A DNA stretch of 12,437 bases from JBAWYM01 sp037143575 (GTDB taxonomy: Bacteria; Patescibacteriota; Gracilibacteria; Peribacterales; Peribacteraceae): NCBI GenBank assembly GCA_037143575.1, contig JBAWYM010000049.1, positions 1 through 12,437 of the forward strand, given 5' to 3'. This document shows positions 5,115-12,387 of this stretch, in pieces. Position numbers and translations under genes: made by a program. Below the pieces are notes generated by a model. That model saw only the letters and a list, made by a program, of their open reading frames with translations, was not told the origin of the DNA and searched no databases. Numbering within the stretch: position 1 is the first letter of the stretch; each line of letters starts with the position of its first letter.

Positions 5115-7763
5115 ATGAAGCACATACCTTTCCTCCGATTGATCAGAACCCCATTCCTTCAAGGGTTTCTTTTCCTCGTCCTTCTTGTCTCTGCCACACC
5201 GCACTCTCTCGCCGCCACCAAGTATTGGATAGGAACCGAGGGAGGATCATTCGCCACTGCCGCCAACTGGAGCATCTACAGCGGCAGCGGCTCCACGACC
5301 GCCGTCCCCATCTCCGGAGACGTCATGGTCTTCGATAGCGGCGGCAACACCAATGCCACGATCACCGCATCCATGACCGGCTCGAGCATCGAGATCCGTG
5401 CCGGCTACACAAAGAACATCACCCTCGCTTCCAGTGTGACGCTCGCTCTGAATACTCTCACCATCGGATCATCCAGTGCCAAAGTCATCCTAGGAACGAA
5501 CGGCAAACTTACGCTCAATGGCAATGGGACGCCACTCACGGGATCGGGCACACTGGATACTTCCACAAATACTCCGAATACCGTGGAGTACATGGGACAG
5601 GGAACGACGAATATCACCGCAGCGGGACCGGTCGCATCCGGTTACAGCAACCTCACAGTGGATCCGGCGGGGTTCAGCCGCAGAGATTCATTGACGATGA
5701 GCAGTGGAGATAAAATCCGCGGGTCACTTTCGGAATCTGTGGATGGATTCGGCTATTTCACGACATGGAATGGTTACATTATAAAAGTTCGCCTCTCGGA
5801 TTTCACGGCAGTAGCCGCAATATCTACCGGTCTCTTGTGGATCGATAAACAGGTAATCCTCGTGAATGGCTATCTCTACCTTGTCTCTATGGATTCGCCT
5901 GCACAGATGGCAAAAGTGCGTCTTTCAGACTTTACAGTGATCGGCAGTCCTCTCACATTCACGGGATACAGCGAAGGATATGGTTTACTCGCGGATCCAA
6001 CAGGGACCTATGCTCTGGTTTCGTTCAACTACTTGAACCCTGCAGTAATCTTCCGTGTACGCCTTTCTGATCTAACCGTTGTCGATTCGATAACGCTGCC
6101 GGCAGGGGAGAGCAATGTGCAGGAGGCTGTAAGTGATGGCACGTACGCCTACTACGGAACATGGACGACTCCGGGCAAAATAGTCAAAATACGTTTTTCA
6201 GATTTTACTCGAGTCGGTTCTCTTACCCTACAGACAGGTGAAAATAATCTCGGCTACTACGTCGACGCCATCGCTGATACCACGAATGGTTTTCTCTACT
6301 TCTCCACCAAGTTCACAAGTGCTGAGAAAATCGTAAAAATCAGAATTTCTGATTTCTCAGAAGTAGCTACATTGACGCTGGGTGCAGCAGATGGTTGGTC
6401 CTCGGCAATATCCATAGATACGGAGAGTGGCTTTATGTATGTGGCAACGGATAGAAATCCTATGACTGTTATCAAAATTCGGCTTTCAGACTTCAGCCGC
6501 GTTACAACACTGACGATGGATTCCGAAGATAATTCCCGTCACGATTCTCCCATTGCACATCTCATTCACAACGGTTACCTGTATCTGAGCTGTTCACAAA
6601 ATTCCCCCGGCAAAATCATCCGCATCTCCCTTGGCTCCGCCACCCCCACCCTCGCCACCGCCGCCTCCCAAACCCTCACCATCAATGGCAACCTGACCAT
6701 CGGTGACGGAACGAATGCCACAACGATCGCAGGTTCAACCTATAACCCGATCACCACTGTCGGGGGTCATACCACCATCAATGCCAATGCCTCTTTCACC
6801 GCACCATCAGTAATGCATGTTGCGGGTAATTGGACCAACCGCGGCACCTTCACCCCCAATGGAGGCACCGTCACTCTGAATGGCACCAACCAGACACTCA
6901 CCGGCTCTACCATCTTCGCCAATCTCACCAAGACTGTGAGCAGTGCGGATACGCTGACATTTGCAGCCACAACGCTCCAACGCATCACCGGCGCTCTCAC
7001 GCTCCGAGGAATAGCGGGCGCCCTCCTCAGCATCCGCTCCTCCCTCTCCGGCACTCAATGGCAGATCGATCCCCAAGGAACGCGGGATATCCAATATGCC
7101 GATGTGCAGGACTCGAACAATACCAATGCAACAGCGATCAGTGCAGGTGTTGGAACACAGGATGCGGGGAATACTGTGGGATGGATCTTCCCGACAACAC
7201 TGGCTCTCGGCTCTTCTGCGAATCCCTCATTCACCAATTCCTCCCTCACACTCACGGTAACCATTGCCCCCATAGGATCCACCGGCACCATCACCTTTAG
7301 GGATGGCGGTGTCATCCTTGGGACCACCACTCTCAGCGCAGGCAACGCTTCCATCACCGTCTCTTCCCTCACTATTGGTGCTCACAGTATCACGGCCGAT
7401 TACTCCGGAGATACCACGCATGCAGCATCCTCTGCATCAATCACGCAGACGATAAGCGATCCTCCTCCACCAACCGGTGGTGGCAGCAGCACACGGAGAG
7501 GTTCTCCTCCACTGTCTACGCCAATACTGCGCAGCGCAGCCCCGGAGGAGCCCACCGTTTCTCCTTCTCTATCAGTTACCCCATCGCCTTCCATCATCAT
7601 CACTCCTCCCGCCAACTTTACTTCCCTCCCACCGCTTCTGCAGCATACCCGCGAGCGACTGGCGGAACGCATTGCTGAGCGCATCCAAAAGATGCCCTCG
7701 ATCAAGGATATGCTCCTTCGTTCCCTCGAGCGCTTCGATGCACGACTCATGAGGAAAAGGTGA
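5115..7763 (+). CDS. Large secreted surface protein: beta-solenoid with inserted beta-propeller, Ig-like domain, Pro-rich stalk
   Basis: An 882-residue exported protein. Residues 1-34 are a signal peptide ending near SLAA. KYWIGTEGGSFATAANWS (36-53) is a common opening of bacterial surface proteins. Thr/Asn/Gly-rich strands follow (about 70-185). Residues 187-508 hold seven blades: six carry a clear (K/R)(V/I)R(L/F/I)SDxT/S signature (at 224, 267, 314, 357, 407, 454) and a seventh ends in KIIRISLGS (500-508). The solenoid then resumes (511-690) with NLTIGDGT, HVAGNWTNRGTF and a DAGNTVGWIF end. Residues 694-781 resemble a Big_3-type Ig domain (GTITFRDGG, SITADYSGD). A Pro/Ser/Thr linker (783-840) leads to a charged helix (843-882). 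No LPXTG or C-terminal membrane segment is seen. I start at 5115 because a longer frame from 4947 adds 56 non-signal residues overlapping the GT2 gene. Probably an adhesin or envelope protein; ligand unknown. Confidence 0.85.
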   Translation: MKHIPFLRLIRTPFLQGFLFLVLLVSATPHSLAATKYWIGTEGGSFATAANWSIYSGSGSTTAVPISGDVMVFDSGGNTNATITASMTGSSIEIRAGYTKNITLASSVTLALNTLTIGSSSAKVILGTNGKLTLNGNGTPLTGSGTLDTSTNTPNTVEYMGQGTTNITAAGPVASGYSNLTVDPAGFSRRDSLTMSSGDKIRGSLSESVDGFGYFTTWNGYIIKVRLSDFTAVAAISTGLLWIDKQVILVNGYLYLVSMDSPAQMAKVRLSDFTVIGSPLTFTGYSEGYGLLADPTGTYALVSFNYLNPAVIFRVRLSDLTVVDSITLPAGESNVQEAVSDGTYAYYGTWTTPGKIVKIRFSDFTRVGSLTLQTGENNLGYYVDAIADTTNGFLYFSTKFTSAEKIVKIRISDFSEVATLTLGAADGWSSAISIDTESGFMYVATDRNPMTVIKIRLSDFSRVTTLTMDSEDNSRHDSPIAHLIHNGYLYLSCSQNSPGKIIRISLGSATPTLATAASQTLTINGNLTIGDGTNATTIAGSTYNPITTVGGHTTINANASFTAPSVMHVAGNWTNRGTFTPNGGTVTLNGTNQTLTGSTIFANLTKTVSSADTLTFAATTLQRITGALTLRGIAGALLSIRSSLSGTQWQIDPQGTRDIQYADVQDSNNTNATAISAGVGTQDAGNTVGWIFPTTLALGSSANPSFTNSSLTLTVTIAPIGSTGTITFRDGGVILGTTTLSAGNASITVSSLTIGAHSITADYSGDTTHAASSASITQTISDPPPPTGGGSSTRRGSPPLSTPILRSAAPEEPTVSPSLSVTPSPSIIITPPANFTSLPPLLQHTRERLAERIAERIQKMPSIKDMLLRSLERFDARLMRKR

Positions 7764-7914
7764 GCAGGGTATGGGAACGAGACGAGTGTGAGAGCAAACG
7801 AGTTCATGCATTGACCACGATGTATAAAGAGGGAAATGAGGGAACGCTCTGGTTTTCTCTGATTGAATGAAAGGTCGAATGTTCATGATGTTATGAGATT
7901 TTTATTACGCTACC

Positions 7915-8019
7915 ATGGACACGATGAAGATCGTCCTCGCCACCCCCCTTCGCTCCTTCTCGCTACGTTCGTTGGAGCTACGGAGGGGCAGGCCAACACC
8001 ATTCTCATTTAAAGCATGA
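7915..8019 (+). pseudogene. Short open frame repeating the GT4 gene start, run into a palindromic repeat
   Basis: ATGs at 7915 and 7924 open a frame whose residues after the second Met read MKIVLATPL, a typical GT4 N-terminus. The real GT4 gene 92 nt downstream begins MKIILATG. The two 21-nt starts match at 17 positions. After codon 7 the short frame enters the CCGTAGCTCC-family repeat, loses glycosyltransferase character and stops at 8017-8019, overlapping the real start (ATGA). I read it as a remnant of a GT4 gene start cut by a repeat or rearrangement. It could instead act as a short upstream frame coupled to the GT4 gene. The similarity is short enough that chance is possible. Confidence 0.4.
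7946..7993 (-). repeat. CCGTAGCTCC palindromic element, copy 2
   Basis: Read on the minus strand from 7993 it begins GCCTGCCCCTCCGTAGCTCC, matching copy 1 (2031-2050) at 19 of 20 positions. It then has about 12 extra bases before AGCGAAGG and GGGG. Its orientation is opposite to copy 1. It sits directly upstream of the fused GT4 gene and inside the short start-like frame. Confidence 0.65.
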
Positions 8020-10388
8020 AAATTATTCTCGCCACCGGCATCTACCCTCCCGATATCGGCGGCCCTGCGACCTATGTCCGCGCATTGGCAGAGGAGCTTC
8101 ATCGACTGGGAAACGAGGTTACCGTGATTACCTACGGAAAAATTGATACCACGGAAATAACTGTCGATACTGATGGCGCATGGAAAGTGATCTCCGTCCC
8201 TTGGAAAGGAAAACCGATTATCCGGTGGTTCCTCTTCGCACAGGCGCTTAGAAAATATGACGCTGATGCGGATATTGTCGAGGCATTCTCGTCTGTAAGC
8301 GTCGGCGTTCCGATGATGCTCTCACGGCTAAAGCATCCGAAGAAGATCCTGCGCCTTGGCGGGGATTTCGGCTGGGAGCGCTACGCCGATCGCGGAGGAA
8401 ATCTGGGGCTGAAGGATTGGTACGACACAAAGCCGTGGTCGCGGATGCTCATGCAGAGAATCCTCCGGGGGTTCGATCACATCATCTTCTCCACAAGCTT
8501 CCAGGGAGAGATCAGCGAGAATGCGTATCATTTGCCATCGCACTCTGTTATTGAAAATGCCCTGTACCACTCGCTACACTCGGATACAGGGCAATCCTTC
8601 CCGTCCGGAAATCCCATCCTGCACACGGCGCACCGGCCGCTTCGCCTCCTCTTCCTTGGGCGCTTCGTCGGATTCAAGAATCTCCCCTCGCTCGTTGCGG
8701 CAATGCCGCACCTGCCGGGGTCGACACTGACGTTTGTCGGGGAGGGGCCAATGGCTCCGAAGCTCCGAGCGCAGGTCGAAGACCTGCACTTGGAGGAACG
8801 GGTAAGATTCCTCCCACCTGCATCCGGTGAAAAGAAGCAGAAAATTTTTGAAGATCACGACATCCTCGTCATTCCTTCCATTACTGAAATCAGCCCAAAT
8901 GTGGCTCTGGAAGCGCGTTCCGAAGGTCTGCCTGTCTTACTCTCCGAAGAGACAGGGCTGAGCGAAAGTCTGCGCCATGGAATGGTGATCCGTCCGCTGC
9001 GATCGGGTAAGCAAATCGCCGATGCCATCCGGGATATTGAGAATGATTATGAGAATATCGCGCGAGAGGCGGCATCGCCCCCGCCGGCACGGACGTGGGG
9101 GAATGTGGCGGAGGAGCATGTGAAGTTGTTTGAAAGAATATCTTCTGTTTCGACTGCTGGTCAGAAGGCTCAGGGTAACACCGGATTCGATTCTCCGATT
9201 GCAGGTCGAAGACCTGCGCTGGTGAATGGGGAAAGATTGCTGATGATCTCCGGCGACCGTTCCATCCTCCAGGGAAAACAGAGCGCCTTCTACTACACGC
9301 TGCAGGAATTTTCAAAGCATTGGGAACGCATTGATGTGATCTGCCCAATACAACAATTAACTGATAACAATTCACATTTCACTTCTCCATTCGAAAATGT
9401 CTTCTTCCATTCTTCTCCCCATGGCCTCTGGTACCAACCATTCTGGATCAAGCGAAAAGGCACAGAGCTGATCAGCGCCTATCATCATGACGTCATGACC
9501 GTTCACGAATTCCCACCGTTCTACAACGGTCTCGGAGCGCGGTGGTTACACAAAATCACCGGAATACCGTATGCGCTGGAGATTCATCATATTGCCGGGT
9601 ACCCGCAGGCGGCGACACTCACCGAATGGATCGGACGAATCCTTTCACAGTTCATTCTTCCCTGGGATGCCAGAAATTCTGCCGGCGTGAGGGCGGTCAA
9701 TCAGACGACGAAGGAACAGTTGAAACAATGGGGAATCCCGGACGAGAAAATCCACATTGTGCCGTCGTTTTATCTGGACCGTGTCCTATTGCAGAATCCT
9801 ATCCGAACGGTAGCGATTGATGAGGGAAAATCGCAATTCGCCAATAATGAAATCGCCAATCAAGCCTACGATCTTTCATTCTGTGGTCGTCTGGTCCCCA
9901 ACAAGAATCTTCCAGTGTTGCTCAAGGCGATTGCCAGCATTCCCAATATCAAACTTCTGATTATCGGCGACGGCCCCGAGCGCCCTCGTTGTGAAAAGCT
10001 TGCAAATGATTTGGGGATTTCCAACCGAGTCACTTTTGCAGGATGGCTTCCCTCTGCGGAAAATGTCATTGATGCTCTGCGCAGTTCCCGCATCTTCGTC
10101 ATGAATTCCCTCAGCGAAGGTGGCCCGCGCGTCCTGCTGGAGGCGATGGCCATTGGACTTCCTGTCATCGCGACTCCGGTCGGCATCGTACCGGAGGTGA
10201 TCCAAGAAGGAGTGAACGGGATGCTGACCGACGGGTCGGCGGAAGATTTGCGATATGCAATCTCTGTGCTGATCGGGGACGAGGCAATGCAGAAGCAGAT
10301 CGGCAATGAGGCGCGGAAGGTGCTGGATCGGTTCGAGCGGGGGACCCTGGTGAAGGGGTATGCGGAGTTTTTAAAAGGGCTTATCTGA
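8016..10388 (+). CDS. Tandem fusion of two GT4 glycosyltransferases
   Basis: A 790-residue protein with two complete GT-B enzymes. Domain 1 (about 1-375) opens MKIILATGIYPPDIGGPATYV, has LFLGRFVGFKN (212-222) and VGEGPM (241-246), and carries the EX7E motif as EISPNVALE (291-299). Domain 2 (about 405-790) has FCGRLVPNKN (622-631), IGDGPER (650-656) and EX7E as EGGPRVLLE (701-709). GT4 enzymes usually have about 350-400 residues, so both units look full length and active. Each should transfer a sugar from a nucleotide-sugar donor, probably in surface glycan assembly beside the GT2 and third GT4 genes. The join (about 376-404) is low-complexity and contains the GCAGGTC palindrome. Residues 603-616 form an Asn-rich insert before the domain 2 beta strand. 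I see no stop between the halves, so this is a real fusion unless the assembly is wrong. Confidence 0.92.
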   Translation: MKIILATGIYPPDIGGPATYVRALAEELHRLGNEVTVITYGKIDTTEITVDTDGAWKVISVPWKGKPIIRWFLFAQALRKYDADADIVEAFSSVSVGVPMMLSRLKHPKKILRLGGDFGWERYADRGGNLGLKDWYDTKPWSRMLMQRILRGFDHIIFSTSFQGEISENAYHLPSHSVIENALYHSLHSDTGQSFPSGNPILHTAHRPLRLLFLGRFVGFKNLPSLVAAMPHLPGSTLTFVGEGPMAPKLRAQVEDLHLEERVRFLPPASGEKKQKIFEDHDILVIPSITEISPNVALEARSEGLPVLLSEETGLSESLRHGMVIRPLRSGKQIADAIRDIENDYENIAREAASPPPARTWGNVAEEHVKLFERISSVSTAGQKAQGNTGFDSPIAGRRPALVNGERLLMISGDRSILQGKQSAFYYTLQEFSKHWERIDVICPIQQLTDNNSHFTSPFENVFFHSSPHGLWYQPFWIKRKGTELISAYHHDVMTVHEFPPFYNGLGARWLHKITGIPYALEIHHIAGYPQAATLTEWIGRILSQFILPWDARNSAGVRAVNQTTKEQLKQWGIPDEKIHIVPSFYLDRVLLQNPIRTVAIDEGKSQFANNEIANQAYDLSFCGRLVPNKNLPVLLKAIASIPNIKLLIIGDGPERPRCEKLANDLGISNRVTFAGWLPSAENVIDALRSSRIFVMNSLSEGGPRVLLEAMAIGLPVIATPVGIVPEVIQEGVNGMLTDGSAEDLRYAISVLIGDEAMQKQIGNEARKVLDRFERGTLVKGYAEFLKGLI
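8771..8787. repeat. GCAGGTCGAAGACCTGC palindrome, copy 1 (inside GT4 domain 1)
   Basis: Perfect palindrome with 7-nt arms and a GAA loop, identical over 17 nt to 9201-9217. It is read as AQVEDLH (residues 252-258), in a spot where GT4 proteins naturally have similar residues, so chance convergence is possible for this copy. Confidence 0.5.
9201..9217. repeat. GCAGGTCGAAGACCTGC palindrome, copy 2 (fusion linker)
   Basis: Identical to 8771-8787 but read in another frame, as AGRRPA (residues 396-401), in the linker between the two GT4 domains. The linker has no glycosyltransferase similarity that I recognise, so it looks like former intergenic repeat DNA now translated. Confidence 0.65.
9827..9865 (+). 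repeat. AT-rich AATCGC repeat within GT4 domain 2
   Basis: TCGCCAAT occurs at 9838-9845 and 9853-9860 within a stretch like the AATCGC repeats at 3948-3984. It codes for the Asn/Gln-rich loop at residues 603-616, which interrupts the usual run into the GRLVxNKN strand. Similarity between the two sites is loose. Confidence 0.35.
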
Positions 10389-10433
10389 TCATTTGAACAG
10401 CTCTAATTATGCTCTGATTGTGAAGACGCATGC

Positions 10434-10457
10434 CATCCTTCGACGCAGCTCAGGATG
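10434..10457. repeat. Palindromic intergenic repeat, CATCCT variant
   Basis: CATCCT (10434-10439) and AGGATG (10452-10457) flank TCGACGCAGCTC. Read on the minus strand it is GTCATCCTGAG then CGTCGAAGGAT, the same layout as the GTCATGGTGAG family with GG/CC swapped in both arms. It lies between the fused GT4 gene and the last GT4 gene. Confidence 0.65.
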
Positions 10458-10505
10458 ACATTTTCTTGGGCGCGGCTTAGGAGGACATTCTTATCACCTG
10501 AATCA

Positions 10506-10551
10506 GGCAATAATGTCATGGTGAGCCGCGTCGAACCATGACATTATTGCC
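10506..10551. repeat. 46-nt palindrome, GTCATGGTGAG family, copy 2
   Basis: GGCAATAATGTCATGGT (10506-10522) and ACCATGACATTATTGCC (10535-10551) are perfectly complementary 17-nt arms around a 12-nt loop (GAG, CCGC, GTCGA). Its core matches 577-613. It ends 6 nt before the ATG at 10558, so it could act as an operator, an mRNA hairpin hiding the start, or only a mobile repeat. Confidence 0.85.
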
Positions 10552-10557
10552 GTAGAA

Positions 10558-11571
10558 ATGAAGTTCCTCATCATCACTCAGAAGGCCGACCGCACCGATC
10601 CCATCTTGGGATTCTTCCACCGCTGGATAGAGGAATTCACGGCGCAGACGGAGCAGGTGATCGTCATCGCACAGCAGACCGGAGTATTCAATTTTCCGAA
10701 GAATGTCACGGTGCTCTCCCTCGGAAAAGAAGCGGGGAAATCCAAACTGGGACAAATCCTGCGCTTCTGGATCCTCATCTGGAAACATCGGAAGTCCTAC
10801 GACCGCGTCCTCGTCCACATGACGCCGATCTGGGTGGTATTGGGGTGGAAAATCTGGTTCCTGCTGCGCAAGCCCGTCTACCTCTGGTACGAGATCCGGC
10901 GCGGCAGTCTCAAGCTTTCGTTCGCACTCTTCGTCGTTCGGAAAGTCTTCTCAGCGTCCAAGGAAGGCCTGCCCCAACCATCACGGAAACAGGTCGTCAC
11001 CGGACATGGCATCGATACGGATTTCTTTTCCCCTTCAGAAAAAACCCGTGACCCTCATCGCATCATCGCCATCGGCCGCATCACCCGCTCCAAGCGGTAC
11101 GACGTCATTCTCCGGACCTTCGCTGCACTTCCTTCACATTTTAAGCTGGAGATTGCCGGAGGGACGATTACTGCATCAGACATCACCGAACTGCAGAATC
11201 TCCAGACCTTGATACAGGAATTACATATCACCAATCGCGTCTCGATCCGATGGGTTTCCCCTGCACAAATGCCGGAGTTCCTCCAATCGGCCTCCCTCCT
11301 GCTCCACGCCTGTATCGGCGGATTGGATAAAGTGCTGCTGGAAGCGATGGCCTGCGGCGTACCGGTGGTGTCGTGCAGTGAAGCGGCGAAAGAAGAACTT
11401 CCAGAGCTCTGCGCCGCGACTCCGGAGACGATGATCGCAAAAGCCCAGAGTCTCCTCATGATGTCGGAGGAAAAGCGTGAGAAATTAGGCAAAGAATTAC
11501 GACAAAACGTCATCGAGAAACACGGGCTTGTCCGGTTGATCGGGAGAATGGTTGAAGAAATGGAGAGCTGA
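10558..11571 (+). CDS. Family 4-like glycosyltransferase
   Basis: A 337-residue GT-B enzyme, slightly short for GT4. The C-terminal donor-binding half is clear: GHGIDTDFF (149-157), AIGRITRSKRYD (171-182), FKLEIAGG (195-202), then GGLDKVLLEAMACGVPVV (254-271). The EX7E motif is incomplete: the second Glu is Glu262, but the first position is Gly254. GGLDK is a pattern I associate with a GT4 subgroup, so this may be a subfamily trait and not damage. The N-terminal half has hydrophobic stretches (about 66-76 and 91-103), as expected for an enzyme resting on the membrane. It follows the fused GT4 gene after 169 nt of palindromic repeats and ends 5 nt from the convergent methyltransferase, leaving no room for separate terminators. 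Confidence 0.87.
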   Translation: MKFLIITQKADRTDPILGFFHRWIEEFTAQTEQVIVIAQQTGVFNFPKNVTVLSLGKEAGKSKLGQILRFWILIWKHRKSYDRVLVHMTPIWVVLGWKIWFLLRKPVYLWYEIRRGSLKLSFALFVVRKVFSASKEGLPQPSRKQVVTGHGIDTDFFSPSEKTRDPHRIIAIGRITRSKRYDVILRTFAALPSHFKLEIAGGTITASDITELQNLQTLIQELHITNRVSIRWVSPAQMPEFLQSASLLLHACIGGLDKVLLEAMACGVPVVSCSEAAKEELPELCAATPETMIAKAQSLLMMSEEKREKLGKELRQNVIEKHGLVRLIGRMVEEMES

Positions 11572-11576
11572 GATTC

Positions 11577-12371
11577 TTAGCCTTTCACTCCTTCCGCGAT
11601 CCACAGCATTTGTAAAACGAAACGATCCGGACGTTCTTCTTCAGCTTCCTTCTGCGCCTGTTGCCATTCGGCTTCCGTCACCAGCTTCTCTCTCAAGAGA
11701 TCATCGACAACGGGGTAAATGAGTCCGATCCAGTTTTTCAAAAGTACTGTGCACTGCCCGGGTATAGCCCCTGTAGCCGTGATCACGTGTGGAGTGATAT
11801 GAATGTCTTTGAGCCCAAGGGATTGGAAGAGCGGATAAAGCTGAAGAGCAATATCCAAACTTCCTCGACCATTCCCATAAGCGTAAATATTGCGCGCTCG
11901 AAAACACTTCAGGAGATTCTCCGTCCCCGGTGTTGCGAAGTATCCCTGGTCATGCGGCTCGGTAACGATGATGCGGCCTCCATTTTTCGTCACACGCATC
12001 ATCTCGGCAACAATCGATGCGGGATCGGGAACATGAATGAGCAAAAGCCGTGCGTACGAAACGTCGAAAGAAGAAGCAGGAAGTTCAGTGTTTCGGGCAT
12101 CTCCCACTCGCAAATCGACATTCAGTAATTTCAAATTCTTCGCGCGTTCCTTTCCGACGGCGATCTGTTCCGGCTGAATATCCACACCGACAAAGGAGCC
12201 TCCGGAGAGCGATTGTGGAATCCACGCATTCGCCAACGGGCCACATCCAAATTCACATACCCTGTCCGTCGGTTTGAAGGTGATGCGTTTGGTATCTCCG
12301 TACAAATCCACCTGCCCGGTAAGCCTATCCTGTTCCTGAGGCGCCGATCCAAGATGATACGGAGAAGTCAT
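11577..12371 (-). CDS. Class I SAM-dependent methyltransferase
   Basis: A 264-residue Rossmann-fold methyltransferase. VCEFGCGPLANA (residues 38-49) is motif I, where the methyl donor binds; the usual third Gly is changed. VGVDIQPEQI (61-70) gives the acidic ribose-binding Asp64. VGDARNTELP (89-98) binds the adenine end, and FDVSYARLLLIHVPDP (102-117) is the post-II strand of Methyltransf_11/25-type enzymes. The opening PYHLGSAPQEQDRLTGQ resembles substrate-lid helices of small-molecule methyltransferases. The substrate cannot be named. It lies on the opposite strand to the glycosyltransferases and converges on the last one, so it is a separate transcription unit. The ATG at 12371 has no Shine-Dalgarno. 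Confidence 0.88.
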   Translation of the reverse strand: MTSPYHLGSAPQEQDRLTGQVDLYGDTKRITFKPTDRVCEFGCGPLANAWIPQSLSGGSFVGVDIQPEQIAVGKERAKNLKLLNVDLRVGDARNTELPASSFDVSYARLLLIHVPDPASIVAEMMRVTKNGGRIIVTEPHDQGYFATPGTENLLKCFRARNIYAYGNGRGSLDIALQLYPLFQSLGLKDIHITPHVITATGAIPGQCTVLLKNWIGLIYPVVDDLLREKLVTEAEWQQAQKEAEEERPDRFVLQMLWIAEGVKG

Positions 12372-12381
12372 TTGTGCGGGA

Positions 12382-12387
12382 ATTATG
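12382..12387 (-). promoter_or_regulatory. Candidate -10 element for the methyltransferase
   Basis: On the minus strand CATAAT (12387-12382) matches the -10 consensus at five of six positions and ends 10 nt before the ATG at 12371. I find no -35 at normal spacing. Tentative. Confidence 0.3.
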
